Origin: Bacillota bacterium
GTDB taxonomy: Bacteria; Bacillota; Clostridia; Christensenellales; Aristaeellaceae
NCBI GenBank assembly: GCA_023436585.1
Contig: JAEZIN010000033.1
Span: forward strand, 52,267-116,266
DNA length: 64,000 nt
Direction of reading: 5' to 3'
Under the pieces are notes generated by a model. It was not told where the DNA came from. It did not search any database and worked only from the letters and a program-made list of their open reading frames with translations. This document shows positions 44,820 through 52,701 of the stretch, piece after piece. Positions within the stretch are counted from its first letter, which is position 1, and the number at the start of each line of letters is the position of its first letter. Made by a program: the position numbers and the translations under genes.

Positions 44820-46127
44820 ATGTATATCAGGGAAGTTGCCGCCAGTTTGTATCCGTGGGACCTGGCCGATGAGGGGATCGGGACCATTGCCGACAACCTG
44901 CAGGAGCGGGCCAATGTGAATTGCCTGTACCTGGTGGGCGTCATGCATTATGAAAAGCGCCCGCTGACCAGCCTTTTTTATACCCACAACAGCGTGCGCA
45001 AGTATTATCTGCCGGAAAACAGCCGGGCCTATTACCATATGGATCTGGACAGCTTCCGTAATACAAAGCTCAAGCCCGGCTTTACCCAGCGGGAATTCCT
45101 GATGGGCAAGGATTGGCTGGACGAGCTGACGAAGGAAGCCCGCAGGCGCGGCATGAAAACGGGCATCGAATTATCCCACACGCTGTACGATACGAATATC
45201 GCCTTTGAGGAGCATCCGGATGTGCTGCAGCGGGATGTGAACGGAAACATCCTGCAGGGCACGCAAGGCCTGCTTTGCCCCAACAACCCGGACGTGCATG
45301 AATTCCAAAGGGCCATGTTCTATGATACGGTCAAAAATCACGATGTGGACCTCATACAAACATGCCTTTTGACCTTCGGCGGGGAGAGCAAGGTAAAAGC
45401 CCCCTGGTTTTTCAGCCCCTGGATGGACATCAATAACGCCAACCTCTCAAGCCTCATCGGCCTTTCGGATGGCGGCTGCTTCTGCGAGCATTGCAGGGCA
45501 AAGGCGGTTGCCTGGGGCTATGACTGGGATGCAATTCTGCGGGATATGAAACGGCTGTACGCCGTGGCCCACGCCACCCCCTACAAGTTCCAGGACAGCC
45601 TGATGGAGAACAACCTCACCCTGGGCAGCAACCTTACCGAAAGCATGCTTTTGGTGGAATACCCCGGTTTGATGGACTTTATCCGCTTCCGTATCCAGAG
45701 TATTACGGAGCTGTTCCGGGATATCTACGTAAGCGTCCATGAGGCCAAGCCTTCCATTGATTTTCGGTACAACAACCATGTCCGTTTTCCCGAGTATACC
45801 GGCATTTCCTTCAAGGACATCGCGCCCTATGTGGATTCCGTCCGCGAATCCGATTACACCGAGCAGTACGGTGCGCCGGACCGGTTTGTGTATAGGCGCA
45901 ATACGCTGCTGAAGATCCGCCGGGGTATCGGGTTTGAAAAGGGGCTGATCTCCGCCCTGGCCACAAGGCCCAACGCGACGGTGGAGCTGTTGAAGGAGTC
46001 GCTGAAGATCCTGGCCGAAATGGGCCTGGACGGCATTTCCCTCGGCCATTACGACGGTGCGCATATGGAGCATTTGGACGCCATAAAGCAGGGGATGGCG
46101 GAAGCCAATATCACCATTGTTAAGTGA
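44820..46127 (+). CDS. glycosidase-like TIM-barrel protein, short form (paralogue 5)
   Basis: A 435-residue protein that keeps a barrel-like region only; the GATase-like and C-terminal domains of the other four are missing. Barrel-type blocks: ARRRGMKTGIELSHTLYD, VDLIQTCLLTFGGES, PSIDFRYNNHVRF and MGLDGISLGHYDGA. It carries the same cysteine motif, C220-F-C222-E-H-C225, followed by R-A-K, which links it to the family. No signal peptide. It is the last gene of the operon, before the multi-hairpin element. I cannot assign a substrate. Confidence 0.78.
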   Translation: MYIREVAASLYPWDLADEGIGTIADNLQERANVNCLYLVGVMHYEKRPLTSLFYTHNSVRKYYLPENSRAYYHMDLDSFRNTKLKPGFTQREFLMGKDWLDELTKEARRRGMKTGIELSHTLYDTNIAFEEHPDVLQRDVNGNILQGTQGLLCPNNPDVHEFQRAMFYDTVKNHDVDLIQTCLLTFGGESKVKAPWFFSPWMDINNANLSSLIGLSDGGCFCEHCRAKAVAWGYDWDAILRDMKRLYAVAHATPYKFQDSLMENNLTLGSNLTESMLLVEYPGLMDFIRFRIQSITELFRDIYVSVHEAKPSIDFRYNNHVRFPEYTGISFKDIAPYVDSVRESDYTEQYGAPDRFVYRRNTLLKIRRGIGFEKGLISALATRPNATVELLKESLKILAEMGLDGISLGHYDGAHMEHLDAIKQGMAEANITIVK

Positions 46128-46171
46128 TTTTTTCTTCAGGCAGGGTCTTCCATTGATTTGCCATACCATAA

Positions 46172-46437
46172 TGAAACACCGGCTGACCAGCCGGTGTTTC
46201 AGACTATCAATAAACCCAGGGAGGTATCGGAGGGCCGAAGTCCTCCGATCGGGAATCGCAAACCAGCGACATGTGCGGTGGTTTGCGCAGGAATTTCGGA
46301 GAAATTCCTACCTTGCCCGAGCAAACGGCCGCACAAAGGCGAAGTCTTTGTCAAGTAGCAGCGAGGGTAAAGCTCAACAAAGTGGCAAAGCCACTTTGTT
46401 GACACGCTGAAACACCGGCTGGTCAGCCGGTGTTTCA
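46172..46437. mobile_element. MITE-like multi-hairpin element with 31-bp terminal inverted repeats
   Basis: The two ends (46172-46202 and 46407-46437) are exact reverse complements over 31 bases, and each end is itself a hairpin (GAAACACCGGCT/AGCCGGTGTTTC, loops GACC and GGTC). Inside are at least four more hairpins: ATCGGAGG/CCTCCGAT (46226-46249), CGCAAACCA/TGGTTTGCG (46257-46287), AGGAATTTC/GAAATTCCT (46289-46309) and a perfect 12-base CAACAAAGTGGC/GCCACTTTGTTG (46375-46401). No transposase is encoded. It sits between convergent genes, where the end hairpins could also stop transcription from both sides. It accounts for most of the 329-base gap 46128-46456. Confidence 0.75.
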
Positions 46438-46456
46438 TGTGTATACCGTTCGCGGG

Positions 46457-47638
46457 TCATGATTGCGGCGGCTTGCTTTTCAGGTAATAGCAAAGGTACG
46501 ACCAAAAAGAACGGTCATACGGATTTTGCACGGGGTCTATATTATATAGCTTGCGAAAATTGTTCATCCATAAAAACAGCGTGTTCTTGTGAACATACAG
46601 CTTCTGGCTGGCACGCTCAAAATTATAGTTGCTGCTGGAAAGCGCTTCCTCCGTATTGATCATTTGCTCTATATACTTTTCATCGCATTCGGTCGCAAAG
46701 AACCTGTAAATATCGTGCAGCTCTTTTGCGGGGATCAGCGACTTCATCCACTTGCCGATGTGATCATAGAAGTGTTCAATTTTATTGTCGGTTTGATGGC
46801 AATGCTCATAGATCCACAATGCGCGCTTGTACGCTTCGTGATATCGGCCCAGCGCCTTGCAGAACGACCCGGTGAACACCCTTACATGCAGGCCGGCAGC
46901 CTCCAACTGCCCAATAAAGTCCTCCAGAAATTCAAAAATATTGTCTCTGAAACTGGCGTAAGCCTGCTTGATGTTTGCAAATGATTTGAATATGACCAGC
47001 CCGTTGTCTTTCCACTGGGTCATGATATCCTGTACGGAATAATGCTTGTTCTTCATCAATGCCTCAAGCAGCATTGATTTGTAGGAAACGGAAATGTTGC
47101 TGTCCACATTGATCCATAATGGAATGCGGTATATGGCGCGGTCGATTTTCAGCTCTGTAGCCCACCTCACAAGATCCACATCCGTGGCTGACCCATACAT
47201 CAAGCCTCCGTCGAAGAGGTTCTTTTGAGAGGTGCGCTGTATATAATCCTGCTGCTGCATTTCAAATTCGATCATTGTTTCAACAGCGAGCTTCAAAACA
47301 CTTACAAACGGACGTATTTCATCCGGATTTCCGGTTATCCCCAGAACCCCTACCTTGTAATCCTTATACTTTAGAACCGTATTGGTTCCGCTTCTTGTGC
47401 CGATAAGTTCATCCGCATTATTGATTTCCTGCAAATCGTGCGGCCCGTTGATGACCTGATATGCGATTTCGTGGAAGCTTCCCACGCGCATAGGATTTGA
47501 ACTGGCAATCACTATGCCATTTTCATTCATAATGTTTATGTTATAGTTGATTGTCTTTTTCGCGCTGTCAACAATTCTGTTTGCCATCTCACGGTTGATG
47601 GTAATTGGGGGGGAATTGCTGCTCATTTCATCTCGCAT
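46457..47638 (-). CDS. cdaR: CdaR-type transcriptional regulator (sugar diacid recognition)
   Basis: A 393-residue regulator. Residues 10-140 resemble the diacid recognition domain (REMANRIVDSAKKTINYNINIMNENGIVIASS, MRVGSFHEIAYQVI), and the C-terminus holds a PucR/CdaR helix-turn-helix (ASQKLYVHKNTLFLWMNNFRKLYNIDP). CdaR of E. coli activates galactarate, glucarate and glycerate genes. The convergent operon includes glycerate-pathway enzymes, so it is the likely target. The open frame reaches 47758, but the promoter found upstream has its -10 box inside that part. I start at ATG 47638, with GGAGG 11 bases before it; ATG 47719 lacks a ribosome site. Confidence 0.86.
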   Translation of the reverse strand: MRDEMSSNSPPITINREMANRIVDSAKKTINYNINIMNENGIVIASSNPMRVGSFHEIAYQVINGPHDLQEINNADELIGTRSGTNTVLKYKDYKVGVLGITGNPDEIRPFVSVLKLAVETMIEFEMQQQDYIQRTSQKNLFDGGLMYGSATDVDLVRWATELKIDRAIYRIPLWINVDSNISVSYKSMLLEALMKNKHYSVQDIMTQWKDNGLVIFKSFANIKQAYASFRDNIFEFLEDFIGQLEAAGLHVRVFTGSFCKALGRYHEAYKRALWIYEHCHQTDNKIEHFYDHIGKWMKSLIPAKELHDIYRFFATECDEKYIEQMINTEEALSSSNYNFERASQKLYVHKNTLFLWMNNFRKLYNIDPVQNPYDRSFWSYLCYYLKSKPPQS

Positions 47639-47746
47639 CGCTTTTACTCCCTCCAGTATGCTGCCGCGGTATGCATGCTGCCCGGTACAAAGCTGACAAT
47701 ATACCGGGCAATACGACATTATTTTCACAACGGAATCCTTGCTAGT

Positions 47747-47775
47747 AGTATACGACATTGCAAATCGAAAAACAA
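47747..47775 (-). promoter_or_regulatory. promoter of the cdaR-type gene
   Basis: On the minus strand TTGTTT (47775-47770), a 17-base spacer and TATACT (47752-47747). Transcription would start near 47740, which excludes the ATG at 47758 as a translation start. Confidence 0.6.
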
Positions 47776-47814
47776 TAAAAAATGAATACAGTTATGAAAT
47801 AGAACATCGGCCGC

Positions 47815-47839
47815 GGGGCTTTGGCGGGGTTCAGGGGCG
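47815..47839 (-). repeat. partial copy of the metK-end double-hairpin repeat
   Basis: GGGGCTTTG and GCGGGGTTCAGGGGC match the element at the 3' end of metK (58176-58222), with eight bases missing between them. It covers the last codons and stop of the phosphotransferase gene, read in a different frame from metK. Confidence 0.55.
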
Positions 47840-48586
47840 GGGATCATGAGCAAGCCGCACCAGCAAATCCGTATCATCACCCCGGCCGTATTCTAAAAGG
47901 CGGGCCGCGGCGAGGATGGGAAGCCACTGCAAAACGGCTTCCTTTTCAGTGCCGGTCAGGCTGCAGTAAAGAGACAGGTAAGGCTCGGCGGCTTCCTTGC
48001 CGTGGAGCAGGAAAAGCAGGTAGGTGCGGCAGGCATCCGCCCCGGCGCTGCCGCAGGAGGCATCCACCCAGTCGATGATCACGGGGCCGTTTTCCGTTTG
48101 CAGGATGTTATAGGGGTGAAAATCGCCGTGGCAGACCACGCGATCGGATGCAATGGAATCCAACCGGTTTAAAAGCTGCCGCTTTACATCCTGCGAAAGG
48201 ACATCGGCGGAGGAAATTCTGTGAAAAAGCTTTTCCCGCTGGGAAGGCAGGCCGGTGCCTTGCGTGCGATGCAGCTGCGCCTGGAGGTTTACGGCCTGCG
48301 CCATATAGTCCATGGCGTGGGGCCGGTCCTTTTCCATCAGCGCGCCTAGCGATGGGCCGGGCACGTGCTCCATGAGGATGGCGAAACGGTCCTGAAGGAC
48401 GGCCATGCCGAACACACGTGGCGCGGGCAGACCCAAAAGATGCACGCGCTGCTGGATATCCGCCTCATACAGCACGGCATCCTCCGGGGTGCCGGGATGG
48501 AAAAGCTTGATGGCCTGGCCTTCGTGCAGGTATACGTCTGCCTGGGCGCCGCGGCCGATGAGGTTGCTTGGGTCAATGAGGTTCAT
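47831..48586 (-). CDS. APH/choline-kinase-fold phosphotransferase
   Basis: A 251-residue kinase-like protein: GRGAQADVYLHEGQAIKLF (nucleotide loop and lysine), FAILMEHVPGPSLGALM, the catalytic Brenner motif VCHGDFHPYNIL and the metal-binding VIIDWVDASCG. This fold phosphorylates small hydroxyl compounds such as aminoglycosides, choline or thiamine; the substrate is not readable. The ATG has GGAGG 9 bases upstream and follows the stop of the previous gene by four bases, so the two form an operon. Its C-terminus (HDPRP) runs into a dispersed repeat. Confidence 0.87.
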   Translation of the reverse strand: MNLIDPSNLIGRGAQADVYLHEGQAIKLFHPGTPEDAVLYEADIQQRVHLLGLPAPRVFGMAVLQDRFAILMEHVPGPSLGALMEKDRPHAMDYMAQAVNLQAQLHRTQGTGLPSQREKLFHRISSADVLSQDVKRQLLNRLDSIASDRVVCHGDFHPYNILQTENGPVIIDWVDASCGSAGADACRTYLLFLLHGKEAAEPYLSLYCSLTGTEKEAVLQWLPILAAARLLEYGRGDDTDLLVRLAHDPRP

Positions 48587-48590
48587 GCGG

Positions 48591-49688
48591 TCAAGCCTCC
48601 TTTTCTATAAACGGCTGCCGCTGCGGCAGCCCCGCGCGCTTTTTGAGGAGCAGCATGTAAAAGGTGGATTCCAGCTCCAGGGCGTTTTTGTTCCTTCGGT
48701 TTTCCCCAAGGCTCATGTGCATGCCGCTGACAAAGTAGCCCAGGCTTTCCTTGAGGTAATGCCTGGCGAAAAGATACGTGCCCCGGCCGGTCGCAAAGCT
48801 TTCAAGATGGGCAAGGACGCCCATAAGCCACGGGTGTCCGGCCGCACCTGGGAAGCAGGCCAACAAAAGCGCCCGCTGGATCAGAAGGGGGCCCTTTTCC
48901 TGCGCGTCCTCCCCGATCCCTTCATAGCAGGGCAGCTTGCAATCCCAGCCCATGGCATGGTATTTGCCACCAGGAGATGCCAGTATGCCATATCCGCCGG
49001 CGACTTTTTGGTGGTATTCCGGGGCGAGTATGTAATCTATCACGGCTGATATCTGCTTTGCAGTTTCCGCATCGGCCCCATCCGAAAGGGCCGCGAGCCC
49101 GTACAGGTCGTAGATCAGGGGAAATTGATAATCGCCGCCGGGATACAGGCTGGGGCGGAGGATGGGCTTGCCCTTGAAGGCTGTTGGAATCCCCTTGTAT
49201 AGGGAAGGGTCGTCGTACAGGTCATAATCGGCTTTTTGTACGAACCCGAACAGCGTACAAAGCCGCTTGCGCAAAAAGGCCATAATGGCTTCATCCCTGT
49301 ATCCTATATGGGCCAGGAGCGAGGCGAACAACGCCAGGGCGAACACATCCCGGCGGCTTACGTCCTCCTGCATTGCATGCGAGAACCAATCCCGAATGGG
49401 CTGTGTCTTTTCATCCAACACATCCATGCCGGCGCCAAGGCCAAGCTGCGCCAGCATGCTGATGCTGTTTTCAAAGCAGGTGTCGGCGCTGCCGTGATAG
49501 GTGCGCGGCGTTACTTTGCCAGGGTCCAGGCTTAAAAGCCAGTGCGACACAATGGGTTCCTGAAGCAGGGCTTGCGCAAGGCCCGCTTCACCGGCACCGC
49601 CGCCGGGCAGCAGCTCGCGGGCGGTGCGCAGGCGGATCACCGGCCCGCCGTTTTCGTACAGCCAGTGGATGGCATCCCAATCAGGCAT
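48591..49688 (-). CDS. hypothetical protein, probable alpha/alpha-barrel (cyclase-like) fold
   Basis: A 365-residue soluble protein starting MPDWDAIHWLYENGGPVIRLRTAREL. The chain is mostly helical with repeated helix pairs (VSRRDVFALALFASLLAHIGY, GPLLIQRALLLACFPGAAG), like squalene-cyclase or prenyltransferase-type toroids. The YDDPSLYKGIPTAFKGKPILRPSLYPGGDYQFPLIYDLYGLA region resembles MPYKGKLVFRKGALWPCIYHLRLLA of the protein at 59765-60790, so they are distant relatives. It shares an operon with the phosphotransferase. No catalytic motif is recognisable and I assign no function. Confidence 0.72.
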   Translation of the reverse strand: MPDWDAIHWLYENGGPVIRLRTARELLPGGGAGEAGLAQALLQEPIVSHWLLSLDPGKVTPRTYHGSADTCFENSISMLAQLGLGAGMDVLDEKTQPIRDWFSHAMQEDVSRRDVFALALFASLLAHIGYRDEAIMAFLRKRLCTLFGFVQKADYDLYDDPSLYKGIPTAFKGKPILRPSLYPGGDYQFPLIYDLYGLAALSDGADAETAKQISAVIDYILAPEYHQKVAGGYGILASPGGKYHAMGWDCKLPCYEGIGEDAQEKGPLLIQRALLLACFPGAAGHPWLMGVLAHLESFATGRGTYLFARHYLKESLGYFVSGMHMSLGENRRNKNALELESTFYMLLLKKRAGLPQRQPFIEKEA

Positions 49689-49870
49689 GGCGTTCACCCT
49701 TCCGCCCCCGGAAGATAAGCACAAGCGGGGGCACTTCCTTTTGTACTTTGCGCGTATTTCCCAAGGATGGAATTCCAGGTATAATACCCTTGTCAGGCGG
49801 TGGTTGTTTGAAGAGCGGAAAACTTACAAAAACGCTGGGGAGCTTTCGGTGGCCTTCCATTGTTTCTTTG

Positions 49871-50365
49871 ATGCGGCTGATAGAAACGCAGAGCAAGGCG
49901 GCACTGATCTATTGGGGCACAGGCTATGTGCGGGAGCACATATTGCCGGTCTATGAAAGCGCATATCCCGCGGACAACCGGCCAAGGGATGCGCTGCAAA
50001 ACGCCGTGGGCTGGCTGGAGGGCAGGGTGACATTTTCACAAGCCAAGGAAACCAATTACGGCGCCCATCAAGCGGCCACCCAGGCGGAAGGAAATTACCC
50101 GGCGCAGGCGGCTGCCAGGGCCGCCGCCCATGCGGCGCTGACCATTCATGTGCCGGCCCATTGCCTGGGCATCGCCTTTTACGGCACGGCGGCGCTGGCC
50201 TACGCCAAGGCGGGTGTGCGTGAGGAGCGAGAGGTGTATGACGAATTGGCTGCGATAGAATGCGCGAAGATGGAAGCGGCATTGCAACTGATGGCCGTTC
50301 CCAATGAACCGAATCCCGCCAAGCTGGATTGGAAGCTGTGGTCCTTTATCATCCCGAAGGAATGA
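49871..50365 (+). CDS. Imm5-like putative immunity protein
   Basis: At least 164 residues, starting here at MRLIETQSKAALIYW. The sequence YESAYPADNRPRDALQNAVGWLEG, then helices rich in alanine and histidine (AAARAAAHAALTIHVPAHCLG), matches the Imm5-like family, in which DxRPR and AAxAAxHA repeats are typical. Such proteins are often annotated as immunity proteins against contact toxins, but many stand alone and their role is unproven. No toxin gene is nearby. The start is uncertain: a TTG at 49808 and further codons are in frame, and the ATG used lacks a good ribosome site. Confidence 0.68.
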   Translation: MRLIETQSKAALIYWGTGYVREHILPVYESAYPADNRPRDALQNAVGWLEGRVTFSQAKETNYGAHQAATQAEGNYPAQAAARAAAHAALTIHVPAHCLGIAFYGTAALAYAKAGVREEREVYDELAAIECAKMEAALQLMAVPNEPNPAKLDWKLWSFIIPKE

Positions 50366-50432
50366 CGGGGTTATGGGCCGGAACGCGTTATGCGCTCCGG
50401 CTTATTTGTTGCAGGCGATATCGGGCTCCGCC

Positions 50433-50936
50433 TTACGCCAGCGGCACGGCCTCCGTTTGCACGCCCAAATATTCCGACAGCGTATCCACGATCAGTTGGT
50501 GATCCTCCCTTTGGGGCAGGCCGGATACGACGATGGCGCCGATAACGCCGGCGCTTGTAAGGCGGATGGGGAAGCCGCCGCCGGAGAGGGCGAAATCCTG
50601 CTGGCTATGGCCGAATTCCTCCAGCGTCCTTCCGGATATGGTCATTTCCTGGGTGACCAGCAGCGAGCTTTTCCAGAACTCCAGCACGGTATTGCGCTTG
50701 CGTTTTAGCCAACTGTCATTGTTGGGGGTAGGCTGGCCGGCCACGCAATGGAAAAGCGCGAGGCCGTTTGCCGTGATATCGATGGATACGCTGCCGCCCT
50801 TTTTGATTGCGTTCTCCCGCAGGAGGCAGCCCAGGCGCCAGGCATCGCCGCCGTCAAAATGGTCAAACCGCAAGGCGGCTTCCTGCTTGCGTATGATTTC
50901 CGCCATCTGCTGGGCAGCTTGTTTTTCATCCTGCAT
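50433..50936 (-). CDS. UPF0303 / heme-degrading-domain (HbpS-like) protein
   Basis: A 167-residue cytoplasmic protein with RFDHFDGGDAWRLGCLLRENAIKKG, SVSIDITANGLALFHCV, WLKRKRNTVLEFWKSS and FALSGGGFPIRLTSAGVIGAIVVSGLPQREDHQLIV. These are the blocks of the UPF0303 family, of the HbpS/GlcG fold; function is uncharacterised. The ATG at 50936 has GGAG upstream. It lies 35 bases after the MocA-type oxidoreductase gene and is probably cotranscribed. Confidence 0.85.
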   Translation of the reverse strand: MQDEKQAAQQMAEIIRKQEAALRFDHFDGGDAWRLGCLLRENAIKKGGSVSIDITANGLALFHCVAGQPTPNNDSWLKRKRNTVLEFWKSSLLVTQEMTISGRTLEEFGHSQQDFALSGGGFPIRLTSAGVIGAIVVSGLPQREDHQLIVDTLSEYLGVQTEAVPLA

Positions 50937-50971
50937 AGGGTTACTCCTTTCTAAAAAGGAAATCAAATGCT

Positions 50972-51928
50972 TTACCGCGCGGCTTCCAGAATCCTGTTGA
51001 TGAGGCGGATGTTCCGCACCGTCTCGGCTAGGGAAAAGGCCGGTTCGCGGCCTGTTATAAGCGCGTCGGAAAAATCCTCAATCTCCATGACATACCGGTT
51101 GCATTCCGGCACGGGAATTTCGGTGACAGCCCCGTCCTTGTACAAAAGGATGGGCAGGCCGGTGCCGTCAAAGGTCTCCTGCACCAGCAGCGTGCCCAGG
51201 GTGCCGTTCACCTCGGTCAATTGCACGTCATGGGAATCAAACCCGGAGCCCAATGTGCAAAGGACACCGTTTTTGTACCTGAGCACCGCGTCCAGGGAGT
51301 ATTCCACGCCATGGCTTTCGGTCTTCATGGCGCAGACGGATACGGGCTCCTCCCCAAGGATCATGCCCAGGAGGTTGACGGGGTAGCAGCCCACATCCCA
51401 CAGGCTGCCGCCGCCCAGGGATGCCTCCAGACGGATGTTGGGGCCCGGCCGCATAACAAAGCGGAAGGAGGAATGCACGTGCCGTACTTCGCCCACCACG
51501 CCGGATTGCAGGAGCTCCTTCAGCTTGGCGGTTTTGTGGGTGAAGCGGTACATGAACGCTTCCATCAGCGCAACGCCGTTTTCCCGGCAGGCCGCCATCA
51601 TTTCCAGACAGTCATCTTCGGTAAGCGCCATGGGCTTTTCGCACAGCACGTGCTTTTTCGCCTTGGCGGCCTTGATGGTCCATTCCTTGTGCAGGGTGTT
51701 GGGCAGGGGAATATACACGGCATCCACATTGGGATCAGTAAGCAGCGACTCATAATCGCCGTACACCTTTTCAAACGGGAAATCCGCCTGCGCCTGCCTG
51801 CGCTTTTCGGGGTCGGTGGAGGCGATGGCGTAGGGCACGGCGTTCTTCGCCTGAAGCATGGCGGGAATCAGGTGGAGCCTGGCAATGCGGGCATAGCCCA
51901 TGATACCGAAACGAACGGGTGCGTTCAT
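50972..51928 (-). CDS. Gfo/Idh/MocA family oxidoreductase
   Basis: A 318-residue NAD(P)-dependent dehydrogenase: an N-terminal Rossmann domain (RFGIMGYARIARLHLIPAM), DAVYIPLPNTLHKEW, the EKPMALT block with the catalytic-region lysine, and a C-terminal domain with GGGSLWDVGCYPVN. Family members oxidise or reduce sugars, inositols and related compounds. The dimeric trans-dihydrodiol dehydrogenase-like subgroup is close in pattern. The start at 51928 is 9 bases after AAAGGA; ATG 51937 is the alternative. Confidence 0.9.
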   Translation of the reverse strand: MNAPVRFGIMGYARIARLHLIPAMLQAKNAVPYAIASTDPEKRRQAQADFPFEKVYGDYESLLTDPNVDAVYIPLPNTLHKEWTIKAAKAKKHVLCEKPMALTEDDCLEMMAACRENGVALMEAFMYRFTHKTAKLKELLQSGVVGEVRHVHSSFRFVMRPGPNIRLEASLGGGSLWDVGCYPVNLLGMILGEEPVSVCAMKTESHGVEYSLDAVLRYKNGVLCTLGSGFDSHDVQLTEVNGTLGTLLVQETFDGTGLPILLYKDGAVTEIPVPECNRYVMEIEDFSDALITGREPAFSLAETVRNIRLINRILEAAR

Positions 51929-52137
51929 ACATGTCATCCTTTCCCGGGGATGTATTTGCTGCGTGGAATTGCGGACGGTATTGCGATATGCAAATTATAA
52001 CAGAAAACAGCCTGGAGAGGATAGGGGGGATGCGGCAGGCTTTTTCCAGCCGGCCTGGACGCGCACTGTTTCGAATGCTTTTCCGGGCTGCCTTTTCTAT
52101 GAAAGAAAAATACGTACTAATTGTTTTGCGTAATATA

Positions 52138-52191
52138 TTTATTGTAATACGATAAATTTTGATTGACATATGAATCTGCACCCGCTATAAT
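52138..52191 (+). promoter_or_regulatory. strong sigma-A promoter with upstream dyad, DUF2975/HTH genes
   Basis: TTGACA (52163-52168), a 17-base spacer and TATAAT (52186-52191), both consensus. Just upstream, TTTATTGTA and TACGATAAA (52138-52156) form a dyad around one central A with a single G-T mismatch. A regulator, possibly the HTH protein of the same operon, could bind there. Confidence 0.85.
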
Positions 52192-52221
52192 GGCCTCATC
52201 CCAATCAAGGAGGCGGCAAAC

Positions 52222-52701
52222 ATGTCATCCAAAACACTTTGCTTCTGGGTCCGTATCGCCGATATCGGTGTGGCGTTCTGCGCGCTTTTGATCTGTGCTT
52301 TCCTGCTGCCGGTGCAGGCCAACGCCATGATCCATGAGGACCCCATGGCCGCGGGCTTCGTGTGGCCGTGGATTTACTTTCTGTGGGCCGTGGCCATCCC
52401 CTTCTTCGTGATCCTTGTCTACGTGTGGAAGGTTTCCACCGCCGTCAAAAACGACCAGGTGTTCACCATACAAACAGCCAAATGGATCAAAACAGGGTCG
52501 CTGATCCTGTTTGCGGACATCGGCCTGTTCTTCCTGGGCAACGCGGTGTTCGCCATATTGGAAATGAGCGGCCCGCCCATTGTGATGATGTCGCTGATCA
52601 TTATCATATTCGGCATCGCCATGGCGCTTTGCGCGGCGGTACTCTCCCGCTACATCTTAAAAGCGGCCGCCTTGCAGGAAGAAAACGAGGGGACCGTATG
52701 A
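52222..52701 (+). CDS. DUF2975 membrane protein
   Basis: A 159-residue protein with four hydrophobic helices (VRIADIGVAFCALLICAFLL, IYFLWAVAIPFFVILVYVW, TGSLILFADIGLFFLGNAVF, VMMSLIIIIFGIAMALCAAV). The loop AVKNDQVFTIQTAKWIKTG and the four-helix plan match DUF2975, which is regularly encoded with a small Cro-type HTH protein, as here. The AAGGAGG site is close to the ATG. Its role is unknown. Confidence 0.9.
   Translation: MSSKTLCFWVRIADIGVAFCALLICAFLLPVQANAMIHEDPMAAGFVWPWIYFLWAVAIPFFVILVYVWKVSTAVKNDQVFTIQTAKWIKTGSLILFADIGLFFLGNAVFAILEMSGPPIVMMSLIIIIFGIAMALCAAVLSRYILKAAALQEENEGTV

Noticed and set aside
46199..46438. 79-residue frame inside the multi-hairpin element
   Set aside because: It spans the inverted repeats and hairpins and has no ribosome site. 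I recall similar translations annotated as hypothetical proteins in other genomes, which fits a repeat rather than a gene.
47638..47758. 40-residue cysteine-containing N-terminal extension of the CdaR-type regulator (CPVYCQLC)
   Set aside because: The -10 box lies inside the first codons of the extension, and a good ribosome site exists only before the shorter start.
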